This document shows, piece after piece, positions 53,493 through 63,699 of a stretch of DNA of 64,000 bases (the stretch's first letter is position 1; every line of letters begins with the position of its first letter). The position numbers and the translations under genes are program-made. The notes below the pieces were generated by a model. That model did no database searches, was not told the origin of the DNA, and saw only the letters and a list, made by a program, of their open reading frames with translations. The stretch covers positions 1,984,001 through 2,048,000 of the forward strand of contig OZ240684.1 in NCBI GenBank assembly GCA_965199175.1, in the 5' to 3' direction. Source of the stretch: G963923945 sp965199175. GTDB lineage: Bacteria > Pseudomonadota > Alphaproteobacteria > G963923945.

Positions 53493-56400
53493 TCACTCAT
53501 CGCGGTTCGGCAGGCATTCATGGACACCCCCCAACAGATCAACCGTCACCTTGCGGGCCCGACGTTTTTTGAGTTTGGACATGGCAGGATTATTCCAACT
53601 GAAACTGTCCTGCGGATCCGCATTGCGTTTTTGCAAGGAGCCGCCTTCATAATGGGGAGCTAAAAACAGGTTATTCTTTGAAACACCCAGCTTAACAACC
53701 CGGTAAATCTGACGCTGGCCATCGGTATCATCCAGTTCAATCAGATCCTCTTTATGGACCCGCATGATCAGGCGGTTTTGGGGGTCAGCCTGCCAGGATG
53801 CGGGTGGGGGTGGTTGCTGGTTGGCATCAAAGATACTCATAGCCTCGCAATGCCATTTCCCGGCTGCATCGGTATAGATATCCATATGGTGATATTTGCC
53901 GGTTAAAACAGCCTTGCTGTGGGGACTACCATGTCGAATTTTGTTATTTTGAATTGTACCATGCCGGATTTCTAAGTAGCTTTTGTCGACCTTTAACACC
54001 CGTACCCGCCGGATGCCGGTTGTTTTTGAAAAATCCGCCAGGGCTTGTTGACGCTCTTTACCGCTTAGGCCAAAAACGGCCTCTTTCAGATTGGCCCGTA
54101 TGCGATCATCCCGGACCAAATCAATCTCGTCACCATCCTTCTTATTAAGTTTTAATTCTCTGACAAATTTACGTCGCACCAACGGTGCATCCGGGCGGTG
54201 TTCGTTTTCCGGGTGGCGGATTAACCCGTAAGCGGTTTCCTCATGCAGGCGGCCCTGCCTGGCATGTTCCGGCTTATGGGAGACAACAATCTGGCGCACT
54301 GCCTGGATGATATCCTGGCGAAAGCCTTCCCAGGGTCGGGGAAAATTGCGCAACAGACGCTCGGGATCTTCAACTGCCTGTTGCCCGGCCTTCTCCGAAA
54401 CGCTGTTGAGGAAGCCACGTTCGGTAATGCCGATAACTGCCGCATCAATGGCGTGATGGCGGTGGTCATCCCGATTTTTGAATTCTCCCCGTGAGAGAAT
54501 GTCATTGAGGCCGAGTTTACCGCGCAACAAGCCGGTCAGGCGGCCCGGGGTGACCCAGATCCGATTCGGGGAGCAAATGGCGGTGAGATATGTACGGGCG
54601 AGACGGGACGCATATTTGGTATCGGTGAGTTGCCGGGCAATGAAATCATTTTCTTTATCGAATCTCTCCATTGCATCGGGAGAAAAACGCCAACGTTTGT
54701 TGCCTGGCAGGCAGGCTGCCCGCTCCTCAATCCCCGGCCAGTCGTATTTATGCCTATTGGTATGAGGGCTGTTTCCAAAAGCCTCATAAGGGGTTTTATT
54801 GGTCTTGTCCCGGTTGGCAGAACTCAGGCAGACAATGCGGTTGGCCTCCGAATCATCCAGGGTACGTTGAAACGGCAGGATATGATCCACATCAATTTTA
54901 GAACTGGGGGAAAAGAGCATCTCAAAAGAGATTTGTTCACCGGTATAGGGGCAGCGGCGATCCTTGCAATCATCAGGGTTCAGCTGTTCCCATAGCCGGA
55001 GGCGCATCAGATTACCGGGGGTGGCCTCAAGGTTCTTTTCAGCCAGCTTTTCCCGGCGGCGTTCATTGGCCTCCCGGTTCTTTGTTTGCTGAATGTCCAG
55101 GTCACGTTTTTGCTGAGCGTTGAGTTTAAGTTCCCGGGCCAGTTCCAGGATAATTTGATCCGGGGGGCCATAGACATGAATCTGGCTGTTGACCAGTTTA
55201 CGTAGCTGATTGAGAATCACATGAACCGACGGATTAGCAATCCGGCCATGAAATTTTTCTTCGCCGCCGTATTTTTCCTTGAGGTCTTCCGGGTCTCCAC
55301 TGCCAAAGGCAACATGACGCTCAAGGATTTTGCCATAATACGGCAGCTGGGGGAGGTTCCCGGCCTGGTCAAAATCGGAATGGGACCGGTCCAATGCCTG
55401 TTCAACTGCCTGGTTATAGGTGAGCGGGCAGGTATGACCATTCTTATCCCTGGCTGACCCGGTCTCCAGAGCCTCCAAAAGCGGCATGATCGCTTTTTCA
55501 GACAAGTTACCGGTCCCGCCTGGTAGATCGAGGGCGGCAATCGCCCGGGCTTGCTCAGGGGAGCGGCCCTGTTCGGTCACCAGCCATTCGATGACTGCAT
55601 CATCGTCTTCTGCATCAAGGAGTTGTTTGACAATGGCATTTTGACGCTCAGCAGGCAGGCGGTCCCAGTCCTTGTCAAAGCAGTTTTTATGACGCAAGAC
55701 TTTGGCGGTTTCATCCCCCTTGAGATTATCGCCGCGTTGGGGAACATTAAGATTGATATGGGTTCCGGCGGGTAAAGAGAGAGCCTTGCGTAAGGCCGAC
55801 CAGGTGAGAGTCCCCTGGGTTAGTAACTTAGCCGCCAGGATATCGCGCTCCTCCAGGCTGATTGGGCGCCATTGGATCCCGCCATCAGAGAATTGGAGAT
55901 GATTGACTTCCTGATAAATCCGTGCACGCTGAACGCAGGGCAACGCCCGGTAGGCCCGCTTTTCATCGGGGAAAAAGCTGCATCGCCCGACCTCAACTGG
56001 CTTGAGGGGTCGTTGATGCAGGATGGTTTCGCGGATAAAATCCCGGGCCTGGTCATGGAAAAGGCCGGGATTGTATTGGGCCTGGGCTTGCCAGATGGCA
56101 TCGAATTCATGTTCAATCATCCAACGCAAAGGGTAAAAATCATAGGATGAATCCTTGCCCTGGCCGTGCAGGCGGGCGCGGACCCCGCCAATCAGCTGGC
56201 CACGTTCTGTATCACGGCGACGCGTACCGTCTTCATCATAGAGCTGGCTGTACAGAAAGGCCCCTAAGGTTTTGAAGCCCTTCTCTTCCATTTTTTCTGT
56301 TAATTTTTTGCCTGCCTCCTTGATTTTTCCGGCTTCTTTATCGCCGTCTTTAGTGCCTTTATCGGTTTTACGGTTGGATTTGAATCCACGCCGTTGATTG

Positions 56401-56777
56401 AGGTGAAAAATCGCCCGCCCGATATGATGGGGCGGGAGTTCTGTTTCCAGAGCCTGAGCCCGGATGCAATAAGGATCCAGGGACTCAAGGGCTTTGCGTT
56501 CCTGTTCATCTTTGGGCATCAAGCCATAATGGATCAGCGCATTCATCAGCTTGCGGCGTCTTCTGAGATAGCGGTCACGCCGGCGTCTCTGGCCTCGGGG
56601 TTCACGGCGTTTGGTGGCCAGGGATTGTTTATCTTTGGGATCACGGCTGTCGGAAAAAACGATCACCCCCATCCCCAGGACTTTCGGTTTTTTATTTTTG
56701 GCATTGGCCCCGGAGGGGAATTCATACACCACCCAACCGATGGAGCTGGATCCGATATCGTAAGCAAAACGTAGCAT
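53493..56777 (-). CDS. cas9: CRISPR-associated endonuclease Cas9, type II-C
   Basis: RNA-guided DNA endonuclease. The 1094-residue length fits subtype II-C. RuvC-I: LRFAYDIGSSSIGWVVYEF with Asp7. Arg-rich bridge helix: about 57-77 (RREPRGQRRRRDRYLRRRRK). REC region: about 80-530. RuvC-II: QIILELARELK with Glu545. HNH: KIDVDHILPFQRTLDDSEAN with His632 and, at SSANRDKTN, Asn655. RuvC-III: DHRHHAIDAAVIG with His775 and Asp778. A PAM-interacting C-terminal domain follows to 1094. All nuclease residues expected from the family are present. The tracrRNA gene is divergent upstream; cas1 and cas2 follow on the same strand. No csn2 or cas4 is found, as expected for II-C. Confidence 0.98.
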   Translation of the reverse strand: MLRFAYDIGSSSIGWVVYEFPSGANAKNKKPKVLGMGVIVFSDSRDPKDKQSLATKRREPRGQRRRRDRYLRRRRKLMNALIHYGLMPKDEQERKALESLDPYCIRAQALETELPPHHIGRAIFHLNQRRGFKSNRKTDKGTKDGDKEAGKIKEAGKKLTEKMEEKGFKTLGAFLYSQLYDEDGTRRRDTERGQLIGGVRARLHGQGKDSSYDFYPLRWMIEHEFDAIWQAQAQYNPGLFHDQARDFIRETILHQRPLKPVEVGRCSFFPDEKRAYRALPCVQRARIYQEVNHLQFSDGGIQWRPISLEERDILAAKLLTQGTLTWSALRKALSLPAGTHINLNVPQRGDNLKGDETAKVLRHKNCFDKDWDRLPAERQNAIVKQLLDAEDDDAVIEWLVTEQGRSPEQARAIAALDLPGGTGNLSEKAIMPLLEALETGSARDKNGHTCPLTYNQAVEQALDRSHSDFDQAGNLPQLPYYGKILERHVAFGSGDPEDLKEKYGGEEKFHGRIANPSVHVILNQLRKLVNSQIHVYGPPDQIILELARELKLNAQQKRDLDIQQTKNREANERRREKLAEKNLEATPGNLMRLRLWEQLNPDDCKDRRCPYTGEQISFEMLFSPSSKIDVDHILPFQRTLDDSEANRIVCLSSANRDKTNKTPYEAFGNSPHTNRHKYDWPGIEERAACLPGNKRWRFSPDAMERFDKENDFIARQLTDTKYASRLARTYLTAICSPNRIWVTPGRLTGLLRGKLGLNDILSRGEFKNRDDHRHHAIDAAVIGITERGFLNSVSEKAGQQAVEDPERLLRNFPRPWEGFRQDIIQAVRQIVVSHKPEHARQGRLHEETAYGLIRHPENEHRPDAPLVRRKFVRELKLNKKDGDEIDLVRDDRIRANLKEAVFGLSGKERQQALADFSKTTGIRRVRVLKVDKSYLEIRHGTIQNNKIRHGSPHSKAVLTGKYHHMDIYTDAAGKWHCEAMSIFDANQQPPPPASWQADPQNRLIMRVHKEDLIELDDTDGQRQIYRVVKLGVSKNNLFLAPHYEGGSLQKRNADPQDSFSWNNPAMSKLKKRRARKVTVDLLGGVHECLPNRDE

Positions 56778-56903
56778 TCTTGCCCCTTTCCCAAAAAATT
56801 CTTAACAATCTATCCGGTTTTAACTCAATGTTCCTTAAAATTGAAATTGAGAAATATACTACCACCAATGATGGTAACAATCACGGGCGGAAAAATACTG
56901 TCC

Positions 56904-56932
56904 TTGACGTTCTCTAAAAGATATGGTTATGT
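56904..56932 (+). promoter_or_regulatory. tracrRNA promoter
   Basis: TTGACG is 17 bp upstream of TTATGT, which is preceded by TGG (extended -10). The predicted start is near 56938, exactly where the anti-repeat begins. Confidence 0.65.
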
Positions 56933-56937
56933 CAAAT

Positions 56938-57031
56938 CCGATTTATCGGAATTGTGGACTATCCGTTAACAAGGCTCTTAAGAGCCAAAAAATGAATCCT
57001 TAAAAGGCGATGCTCCGGCATCGCCTTTTTT
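56938..57031 (+). ncRNA. tracrRNA
   Basis: About 94 nt. The anti-repeat (56936-56970; CCGATTTATCGGAATTGTGG then ACTATCCGTTAAC) pairs with the array repeat along most of its length with one bulge near the spacer side and a central mismatch patch. It is followed by the nexus hairpin GGCTC-TTAA-GAGCC (56973-56986), then a terminator stem GGCGATGC / GCATCGCC with loop TCCG (57006-57025) and six T. The architecture is that of type II-C tracrRNAs. It fixes array transcription on the + strand. The gene diverges from cas9 (start 56777). Confidence 0.93.
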
Positions 57032-57118
57032 GCTTTTTTTTACAGGTTGCTTTTTTACAGTATATTATTTGCGTGTCTTGACAAAAAACGTGAGATTGGG
57101 GAATCACGGTATCACAAT

Positions 57119-57170
57119 CCGGTCCATTTTAATTCGGCCCATTTTAATTCGGCCCATTTTAATCCGGTCT
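57119..57170. repeat. Local tandem repeat between tracrRNA and pepF
   Basis: Three copies of CGG(C/T)CCATTTTAATT in tandem. Nothing else is recognised between 57032 and 57265. Confidence 0.85.
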
Positions 57171-57265
57171 CTCTCAGGGTCCCCATCCATCGCCCGCTAT
57201 AGCCATATCCCCAACCGGATGGGGAGTGAAAAGCAGCACCGGTGTCTGGGGGAGGTGTCTGGGGT

Positions 57266-59107
57266 TTATTCCCCGGCCGTGGTTTCTAATTCGTCAATAA
57301 AACCCTCAATCATTGCCAGACCGCGCTTCCAGAAAGCCGGATCAGAGGCATCAAGACCAAAGGGAGCCAGCAACTCACGATGCCGCTTCACGCCGCCGGC
57401 CCGCAACATATCAAGATATCTTTCGGCAAACCCCTCCTGCCCTTCCTGATAGACCATATAGAGGGAATTCACCAGGCAATCGCCAAAAGCATAGGCGTAG
57501 ACATAAAATGGTGAATGGATAAAATGGGGGACATAAGACCAGAAATGGCGGTAATTCCCCTCCAGCTTAAGGGCTGGCCCCAGGCTCTCAGCCTGGGTTT
57601 CCAGCCATAGTGAACCCAGTTCTTCAACCGAAAGCTCTCCTTGACGGCGACAGGTATGCAGCCGGCGTTCAAACAGATACATCGCGATCTGCCGCACCAC
57701 TGTATTCAGCATATCCTCGACCTTATTGGCCAGCATAACCCGACGGGAAGACGCATCCGGTGCATCAGCCAACAACCGGCGAAACGTCAGCATTTCACCG
57801 AAAACACTGGCTGTTTCAGCTAAAGTAAGCGGTGTATCAGCCATCAGATAGCCTTGCCGTGCGGCCAGATATTGATGACATCCATGCCCCAGTTCATGAG
57901 CCAGCGTCATGACATCACGCACCCGGCCCTGATAATTCAGTAATAAATACGGATGGCAGGAGGGCACAGTCGGATGGGCAAATGCCCCTGATGCTTTGCC
58001 GGGGCGGGGCGGGGCGTCAATCCAGGCTGAATCAAAAAAGTGTTGACCAATGGTTGCCAATTCCGGGGAAAAATCAGCATACGCATCCAAAACACAGCTC
58101 CGGGCTTCATCCCAGGGAATGATCCGGTTATCTTCTTCCTGCAAAGGAGCATTACGATCCCAGTAATCCAGGGCTTTAACCCCGAACCAGCGCGCCTTTA
58201 GAGCATAATAGCGATGGGATAAGCGGGGAAATGATTCCTGCACCGCTGCAACCAGGGCCTCAACCACCGTATCCTCAACCTGGTTCATTTTGTTTTTGGC
58301 CGACCAGGGATGGGGATAAGACCGCCATTGATCTTCGATTTCTTTGTCTTTGGCCAGAGTATTGGTGATATGGGAGAGCAGGCGGATATTGGATGCCAGA
58401 ACCTGGCCCACGGATTGCGCGGCCTGGCGGCGAATCTCAGGATTGCGGTCGGTCATCCGGTGGAGAATCTCAGCCTCAGTCAGCAGATCATCATCGAAAG
58501 GAAAACGCAAAGCGGCCATGGTCTCATCAAACAAACGTATCCAGGCTGCCCGACCAGAAACCTGTTTTTCGTGTAGCAGCCGTTCTATGTCATCACTGAG
58601 TTCATGGGGTTTGAAGACCCTGAGATCACGTAGCCAGGGTTGGTAACGCAAAGCCGATGGATCTGTGAGTTTAGCAGCCAGCGTCTCATCATCCAGGCGG
58701 TTAATCTCCAGACAGAAAAACAGAATATCAGTGGCAATCGCATTCACTTTTTCCTGCATATCCTGAAAGAATTTGCCTTTTTCGGGATCATTTTGATCCC
58801 CGGCATAGAGCAGATGGGCAAAACTCATCAGCCGCCCGAATATTTCCTGAATATGCTCATAGCGCTCAATGGCTGTACCGAAAGCCGCACTGTCAAGGGT
58901 GGCAATTTTTCCCCGATAATCCGCCGCAAAAGATTGGCTCAAATCCTGTATTTCCGACAATGTCTCTTTCAGCTTTGGCGAATCCTGGCCGGGGAATAAA
59001 TCGGTTAAATCCCATTCCGGTAACCTGCCAACCGTATCTTTAGCACTGGCGGAGGATGTCTCAGTTCCGGGCATTCGGGCAGGGACAGGCAGGGAACACG
59101 GCGTCAT
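57266..59107 (-). CDS. pepF: Oligoendopeptidase F family M3 metallopeptidase
   Basis: Zinc endopeptidase that degrades short peptides in the cytoplasm. The active site is MTLAHELGHGCHQYLAARQG (HExxH) with the third ligand Glu in LTLAETASVFGEML. The long helical N-terminal part starts around DLTDLFPGQDSPKLKETLSE. The ATG at 59107 has AAGGATC at good spacing; the frame allows a start at 59122. Length about 613 residues. It is the first core gene on the far side of the CRISPR-Cas island. Confidence 0.94.
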   Translation of the reverse strand: MTPCSLPVPARMPGTETSSASAKDTVGRLPEWDLTDLFPGQDSPKLKETLSEIQDLSQSFAADYRGKIATLDSAAFGTAIERYEHIQEIFGRLMSFAHLLYAGDQNDPEKGKFFQDMQEKVNAIATDILFFCLEINRLDDETLAAKLTDPSALRYQPWLRDLRVFKPHELSDDIERLLHEKQVSGRAAWIRLFDETMAALRFPFDDDLLTEAEILHRMTDRNPEIRRQAAQSVGQVLASNIRLLSHITNTLAKDKEIEDQWRSYPHPWSAKNKMNQVEDTVVEALVAAVQESFPRLSHRYYALKARWFGVKALDYWDRNAPLQEEDNRIIPWDEARSCVLDAYADFSPELATIGQHFFDSAWIDAPPRPGKASGAFAHPTVPSCHPYLLLNYQGRVRDVMTLAHELGHGCHQYLAARQGYLMADTPLTLAETASVFGEMLTFRRLLADAPDASSRRVMLANKVEDMLNTVVRQIAMYLFERRLHTCRRQGELSVEELGSLWLETQAESLGPALKLEGNYRHFWSYVPHFIHSPFYVYAYAFGDCLVNSLYMVYQEGQEGFAERYLDMLRAGGVKRHRELLAPFGLDASDPAFWKRGLAMIEGFIDELETTAGE

Positions 59108-59124
59108 GATGGATCCTTTCATAA

Positions 59125-59465
59125 GGGTTCTTTTTTTGAAATAGATGGTTTTTCAGATAGATGGTTTTAAGCTGAGCCTTACCGGGAGCGGGCACAGAAG
59201 GGGGTTTTAAGGAATATCCGGTCCTGAGCAAGCATTTTTGATCGTTTTCCTGGATATGATCACCCACTCTCGACAGATCAACCCGCCTGATGATTGATGA
59301 TGATCTTTCATTATGATGGTATCTTTTATGAGTGTATCTTTACTGTTTCTTTGACGATGATCCTGACCCGTATAGTGTCATATCCTATGATGTACTATCA
59401 CGTAACGATGCGATATCACGATGATGCGATATGATACGATAGTTCAATATCGCGTCTCATTGGGG
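59125..59465. other. pepF-acyl-CoA synthetase divergent gap
   Basis: Contains AGATGGTTTT(T/A) twice near 59145-59165 and a run of GATGCGATATCACGATGATG-type decayed repeats near 59405-59445. No gene is seen; it must hold the promoters of both flanking genes. Confidence 0.5.
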
Positions 59466-59466
59466 C

Positions 59467-61296
59467 ATGCTGGCTATGACAGATTCTGAATCTTTGCCGA
59501 TACCATTTGCTGATACCCCCAGCCTGCCTGCATTATTTTTTGCGCAGGCGGCCCGCTATTCTGACCGGGCATTTTTGTGGAAAAAGCAGCGCGGGGCTTA
59601 TTTCTCCATGAATTGGCAGACGGTTGCCGATGAAACGGCCCGGCTGGCCCTTGGCCTCCGGGATCTGGGCATTGAGGCCGGGGACCGGGTGATGCTGGTT
59701 GCTGAAAATAGTCCGCACTGGTTGATGGCAGATCTTGCCATTATGACCATCGGGGCCATCAGTGTCCCGGCCTATACCACCAATACGGCGGCTGATCACC
59801 GCTATATCCTCAATGATAGTGGGGCGAAGGCGGCCATTGTTTCAGGGGAAACCTTGTCTGCCTGTCTGATGGAAGCAGCCGTTGATGCCCCGGATCTGGA
59901 AACCGTGATTGGCACCCAATACCGCCCGGTTGTTCAGCAGGCAAGCCGGATCACCGCTTTGCGTTGGCCGGCTGTACTTTCTGAGGCCGATGATCCTCTG
60001 GCTGCTGTCAATGACATCATGCAGCCACTTCATCCTGCCAATTCTGCCTGTATTATTTATACATCCGGAACCGGCGGGACACCCAAAGGGGTGGTTTTAT
60101 CCCATCGGGCGATTTTGCATAATTGCGCCGGAGCATATACTCTCCTTACTCAGATTGGTCTGGAAAATCAGGTTTTTCTTTCTTTTTTGCCTTTATCGCA
60201 TGCTTATGAACATGTGGCGGGGCAATTTTTCCCTATCGCTATTGGTGCTCAGATTTATTACGCCGAAGGCATTGATAAGCTGGCTACCAATATGGTTGAG
60301 GCGCGCCCGACCATCATGACGGCGGTCCCGCGGCTCTATGAAACCTTGCATGCCCGTATTTCCCGGGGTGTCAGACGCCAGGGAGGGATCAAAGCCGCTT
60401 TGTTTGACCAGGCGGTTATGCTTGGACGCAAGCGGCTGATCGGGGCAGAGCCTCTGAGTATCACCGAAAAGCTGTTCGATCGCCTGCTGGACCGGCTGGT
60501 GCGCTCTGCGGTTGCGGCCCGTTTTGGGGGACGCCTCAAAGCATTGGTTTCGGGTGGTGCGCCGCTGAATGCCGATATTGGTTATTTTTTTCAGGCTCTG
60601 GGTCTGCGGATTCTGCAAGGCTATGGCCAGACTGAAGCCGGACCTGTGATCAGCTGCAACCCGCCTGACCGGGTGCGGATTGAAACGGTCGGGGTGCCGT
60701 TGCGTGGAGTCACCCTACGTATCGCTGAAGATGGCGAAATTCTGGTGCGTGGGGACAACCTCATGCAGGGGTATTGGAATAATCCGGATGCCAGCGCGGC
60801 TGCTTTGCAAGATGGTTGGCTGCATACCGGTGATATCGGAACCATTGATGGGGATGGCTATATCCGCATTACTGACCGCAAAAAAGATATCATCGTGAAT
60901 GCTGGTGGCGACAATATTGCTCCGCAAAAAATTGAAGGATTGCTGGCCTTACAGCCTGAAATCGGCCAGGCAATGGTTTACGGGGATCGTAAGCCTTACC
61001 TCACCGCGGTTCTGGTCCCTGACCCCTCCTTTTTAGAGGAATCAGACCCCATAAAATCCGGGGAACAGACAACCGATTCGGTTGATGCTCTGAATAAGAA
61101 TCTTACCAAAACGCTGGCTCAAGTCGTTGAATCGGTGAATGCGGATTTATCGACACCTGAGCGAATCCGCCGTTTCATTGTCGCTGATGAACCATTTAGC
61201 ATCGAAAATGGTTTGATGACGCCGACACTGAAAATTCGCCGTCATAAAATTATCGAACGCTATCGCCGCAATCTGGAAGCCTTATACCGGTCATAA
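59467..61296 (+). CDS. Long-chain acyl-CoA synthetase (AMP-binding enzyme)
   Basis: Activates fatty acids with ATP and CoA. The P-loop-like motif is IIYTSGTGGTPKGVVLSH, then LPLSHAYEHVAGQFF, ILQGYGQTEAGPVIS, WLHTGDIGTIDGDGYIRITDRKKDIIVNAGGDNIAP (in parts), and the C-terminal catalytic region. This order is that of FAA1/FadD15-like ligases. Length 609 residues; a second ATG at 59476 is possible. Chain-length preference cannot be read. Confidence 0.93.
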   Translation: MLAMTDSESLPIPFADTPSLPALFFAQAARYSDRAFLWKKQRGAYFSMNWQTVADETARLALGLRDLGIEAGDRVMLVAENSPHWLMADLAIMTIGAISVPAYTTNTAADHRYILNDSGAKAAIVSGETLSACLMEAAVDAPDLETVIGTQYRPVVQQASRITALRWPAVLSEADDPLAAVNDIMQPLHPANSACIIYTSGTGGTPKGVVLSHRAILHNCAGAYTLLTQIGLENQVFLSFLPLSHAYEHVAGQFFPIAIGAQIYYAEGIDKLATNMVEARPTIMTAVPRLYETLHARISRGVRRQGGIKAALFDQAVMLGRKRLIGAEPLSITEKLFDRLLDRLVRSAVAARFGGRLKALVSGGAPLNADIGYFFQALGLRILQGYGQTEAGPVISCNPPDRVRIETVGVPLRGVTLRIAEDGEILVRGDNLMQGYWNNPDASAAALQDGWLHTGDIGTIDGDGYIRITDRKKDIIVNAGGDNIAPQKIEGLLALQPEIGQAMVYGDRKPYLTAVLVPDPSFLEESDPIKSGEQTTDSVDALNKNLTKTLAQVVESVNADLSTPERIRRFIVADEPFSIENGLMTPTLKIRRHKIIERYRRNLEALYRS

Positions 61297-61378
61297 ACTG
61301 ATATGATTGATAAATGGCTGATGGTGATGATTGAACCCGGGCTGTGATTCCCCGGTATGATTGATTTTCACCCTATCT

Positions 61379-63607
61379 TTATGGATCGGTTGGCAGGCCG
61401 GTTGGGGACCCCGGAGCAGCCGGGATGCTTGCCTGATCAAGAGCGGTATTCAGAGCATGAAGAGTCAAGACCTCAGGTAATGTGATTCCAGATAATGCGC
61501 CAGGTCCATAAACACGATTAAACGGAATCCCGTAACGGCCATATGTGGCCAGATAATCACTGATGACCGGATCAGGCCGGGTCCAGTCGGCGCGCATGGG
61601 GAAGATATCTCCCTGCTCAATGAGGGCTTCGATTGCCGGATCCTCTAAGACCAAATGCTTGTTCACCTGGCAGGTCAGACACCAATCTGCGGTAACATCG
61701 ACCAGGACAGTACGTCCGGCATCCACCTGCTCATCAAGCCAGACCGGATCAAATGAATGCCATTGGCGGGCTTGTCCCTCATCAATGGCATTGGTGGCTC
61801 TGTTTTGATGTTCTTGCAGGCTGGCTGTGGTGATGATTGCGGCTATACCGCACAGGGTTGCCAGCCAATATCCGGACCGCCGCATGAGATTTGGCTGTTT
61901 CTTTTTCACAACCACTGTGTCAGCAGCCAGAGCCAGCCCCATAATCAGCCCAATCAGAAAGATACCGGTAGAAACCGCAGCAAGAATACCGCTTTGTGCG
62001 GAAATGACAGTAACCAACCAGAGGGCTGTTGCTGCTAATAAAAAGCCGAGAATTGCTTTTAATCGATTCATCCAGGCTCCCGGTTTTGGTAACCACCGGG
62101 CGATTGCAGGGAAAAAAGCCAGCAAAAGATAGGGGGTCGAAAAGCCAACCCCAAGGGTGATAAAAACCGCCAGAATATCACCAGCATGCCCCGCCAATGC
62201 GAAACCAACCGCCGTACCGAGAAAAGGGGCCGAGCACGGGGTTGCCAGAAGAGTGGCAAAAGCACCGGTTGCAAAATGTCCCGGCCAGCCTTGTTCTTGT
62301 TTTCCTGCCGGCAGACGGTTAAGGATATAATGCGGTGCGGAGATCGTCAGCCATCCCCATAAATTGCAGGCAAACACTGTGATAATCACCGCCATGACTG
62401 CCAGAAAAACCGGTTGTTGAAACTGGATTCCCCAGCCAATACGCTGACCACCAGCCTGAAGAAGAATCAACGCCAGGGCCAAAACCAGAAAAGACGTGAT
62501 AATCCCGGATGCTGTTGCCAAAAACCGTATCCGGGGCGGCACCCCATCGGTATGATCAATGACGCTGAGGATTTTTAAGGATAAAACCGGTAAAACGCAT
62601 GGCATCAGGTTGAGAATCAAGCCGCCCAGAAAGGCCAGAACCAGTATTGCTGCTAAACCGGTTTGGGTGTCCATAGGGGCACGGGTCGCAGAGGCATTGA
62701 CTATAATATCGCGTTCCCAGGCTTGTTTCCCATCAACCAGGGTTGCTGTTACATTGGCATCAATAAAAGAGGCCACACCGCCAGCGGTAAAAGTAAACTG
62801 AACCTGGTGACTGCTTTGCGATACCGTAGTCTTTGGTTGGGAAAACCAAGTCCCCTCAGCTCCTTCAAGAAAGAGATCTGGTTGATGGAACCGGTTGGGA
62901 CTCCGGGCTATGGCTCGCAATCTCACCGAATCGGTTGTCTGGTCCCGGGTGAGTTCCTGAATCGTAATGCTGGGGATTTTGGGGTTATCGGGGTTACCCA
63001 CAACCGGTACAGCAGCCCGGTAGCGGTCAATCAACCGGGCTTCCGGGGTGGGTTCTGAGGGTCCTGGCGGCACAATCAGGGAAATATTCTGTTGTAAAGG
63101 AATGCAAATTTCCTCACAGACCAGATAATCAACCATTGCCTGGACGGATAGCGGGATAGCGGGATTTTTCACCTCTATGCTAAGCGGCAGAATCACCTCA
63201 TTCTCATAGCCAATGGTCTGGAGGCCATGATCAAAATAGCGTTTGGGGGACGGCCACCAGAGGGTGGTTTTGGCCAGGTTGTCTGATTGGGACCAATCCA
63301 CCATCGGCGGGTATCCGGCATCTCCCGGGGAGCGCCAATAGGTTTTCCAGCCCGGGGCCAGACGAAACCGCAGACCCGCCATGACCATTGCCGGGTTATC
63401 GTGAGAATGGGATTTACCGATGGCTGTCTGGGCGGTGATGAGATCAACCCGGGCGATATCTTCATCTGCAAAGAGTTCCCCAAAGCCCGGTTGCTCCTTA
63501 TTCCCGGCCTCATTCACCCCGCCATCGCCCCCAACCGCATTGCCAATGGCCAGACAGAAAGCCAGCAGCATCGCAAAACCGGGCAAAGCGGATTGGCGGG
63601 AACCCAT
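61379..63607 (-). CDS. DsbD/ScsB-like thiol:disulfide interchange protein
   Basis: Membrane protein that passes electrons from cytoplasmic thioredoxin to the periplasm. The order is signal peptide (SALPGFAMLLAFCLAIG), an N-terminal periplasmic beta domain of the ScsB/DsbC-domain type with a Cys pair (LVCEEICIPLQQN), eight membrane helices with Cys in LMPCVLPVLSLKIL and TPCSAPFLGTAVGFA, and a C-terminal thioredoxin domain with ADWCLTCQVNK. Length about 742 residues from the ATG at 63607; the frame runs to 63682. The ScsB type is often linked to copper or redox stress; no such neighbours are seen here. Confidence 0.92.
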   Translation of the reverse strand: MGSRQSALPGFAMLLAFCLAIGNAVGGDGGVNEAGNKEQPGFGELFADEDIARVDLITAQTAIGKSHSHDNPAMVMAGLRFRLAPGWKTYWRSPGDAGYPPMVDWSQSDNLAKTTLWWPSPKRYFDHGLQTIGYENEVILPLSIEVKNPAIPLSVQAMVDYLVCEEICIPLQQNISLIVPPGPSEPTPEARLIDRYRAAVPVVGNPDNPKIPSITIQELTRDQTTDSVRLRAIARSPNRFHQPDLFLEGAEGTWFSQPKTTVSQSSHQVQFTFTAGGVASFIDANVTATLVDGKQAWERDIIVNASATRAPMDTQTGLAAILVLAFLGGLILNLMPCVLPVLSLKILSVIDHTDGVPPRIRFLATASGIITSFLVLALALILLQAGGQRIGWGIQFQQPVFLAVMAVIITVFACNLWGWLTISAPHYILNRLPAGKQEQGWPGHFATGAFATLLATPCSAPFLGTAVGFALAGHAGDILAVFITLGVGFSTPYLLLAFFPAIARWLPKPGAWMNRLKAILGFLLAATALWLVTVISAQSGILAAVSTGIFLIGLIMGLALAADTVVVKKKQPNLMRRSGYWLATLCGIAAIITTASLQEHQNRATNAIDEGQARQWHSFDPVWLDEQVDAGRTVLVDVTADWCLTCQVNKHLVLEDPAIEALIEQGDIFPMRADWTRPDPVISDYLATYGRYGIPFNRVYGPGALSGITLPEVLTLHALNTALDQASIPAAPGSPTGLPTDP

Positions 63608-63699
63608 ACGGTTTTTTATAGAATTCACGTTTTTCGCCTGTGTTTTTGAAAATATCTTTACCAGCACCATTATTTCAGACATTCTTCAAGAATGTGGTC

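Noticed and set aside
53246..53572. A 108-codon protein gene on the + strand overlapping the cas9 end
   Set aside because: The frame crosses a strong terminator and the cas9 coding end, and its second half is repeat-derived. Only the first part could be a real small peptide, so it is treated as a candidate RNA or small ORF instead.
49239..57265. Integrative element with attachment sites flanking the CRISPR island
   Set aside because: No integrase gene and no second copy of the tRNA-Phe 3' end was seen on the pepF side.
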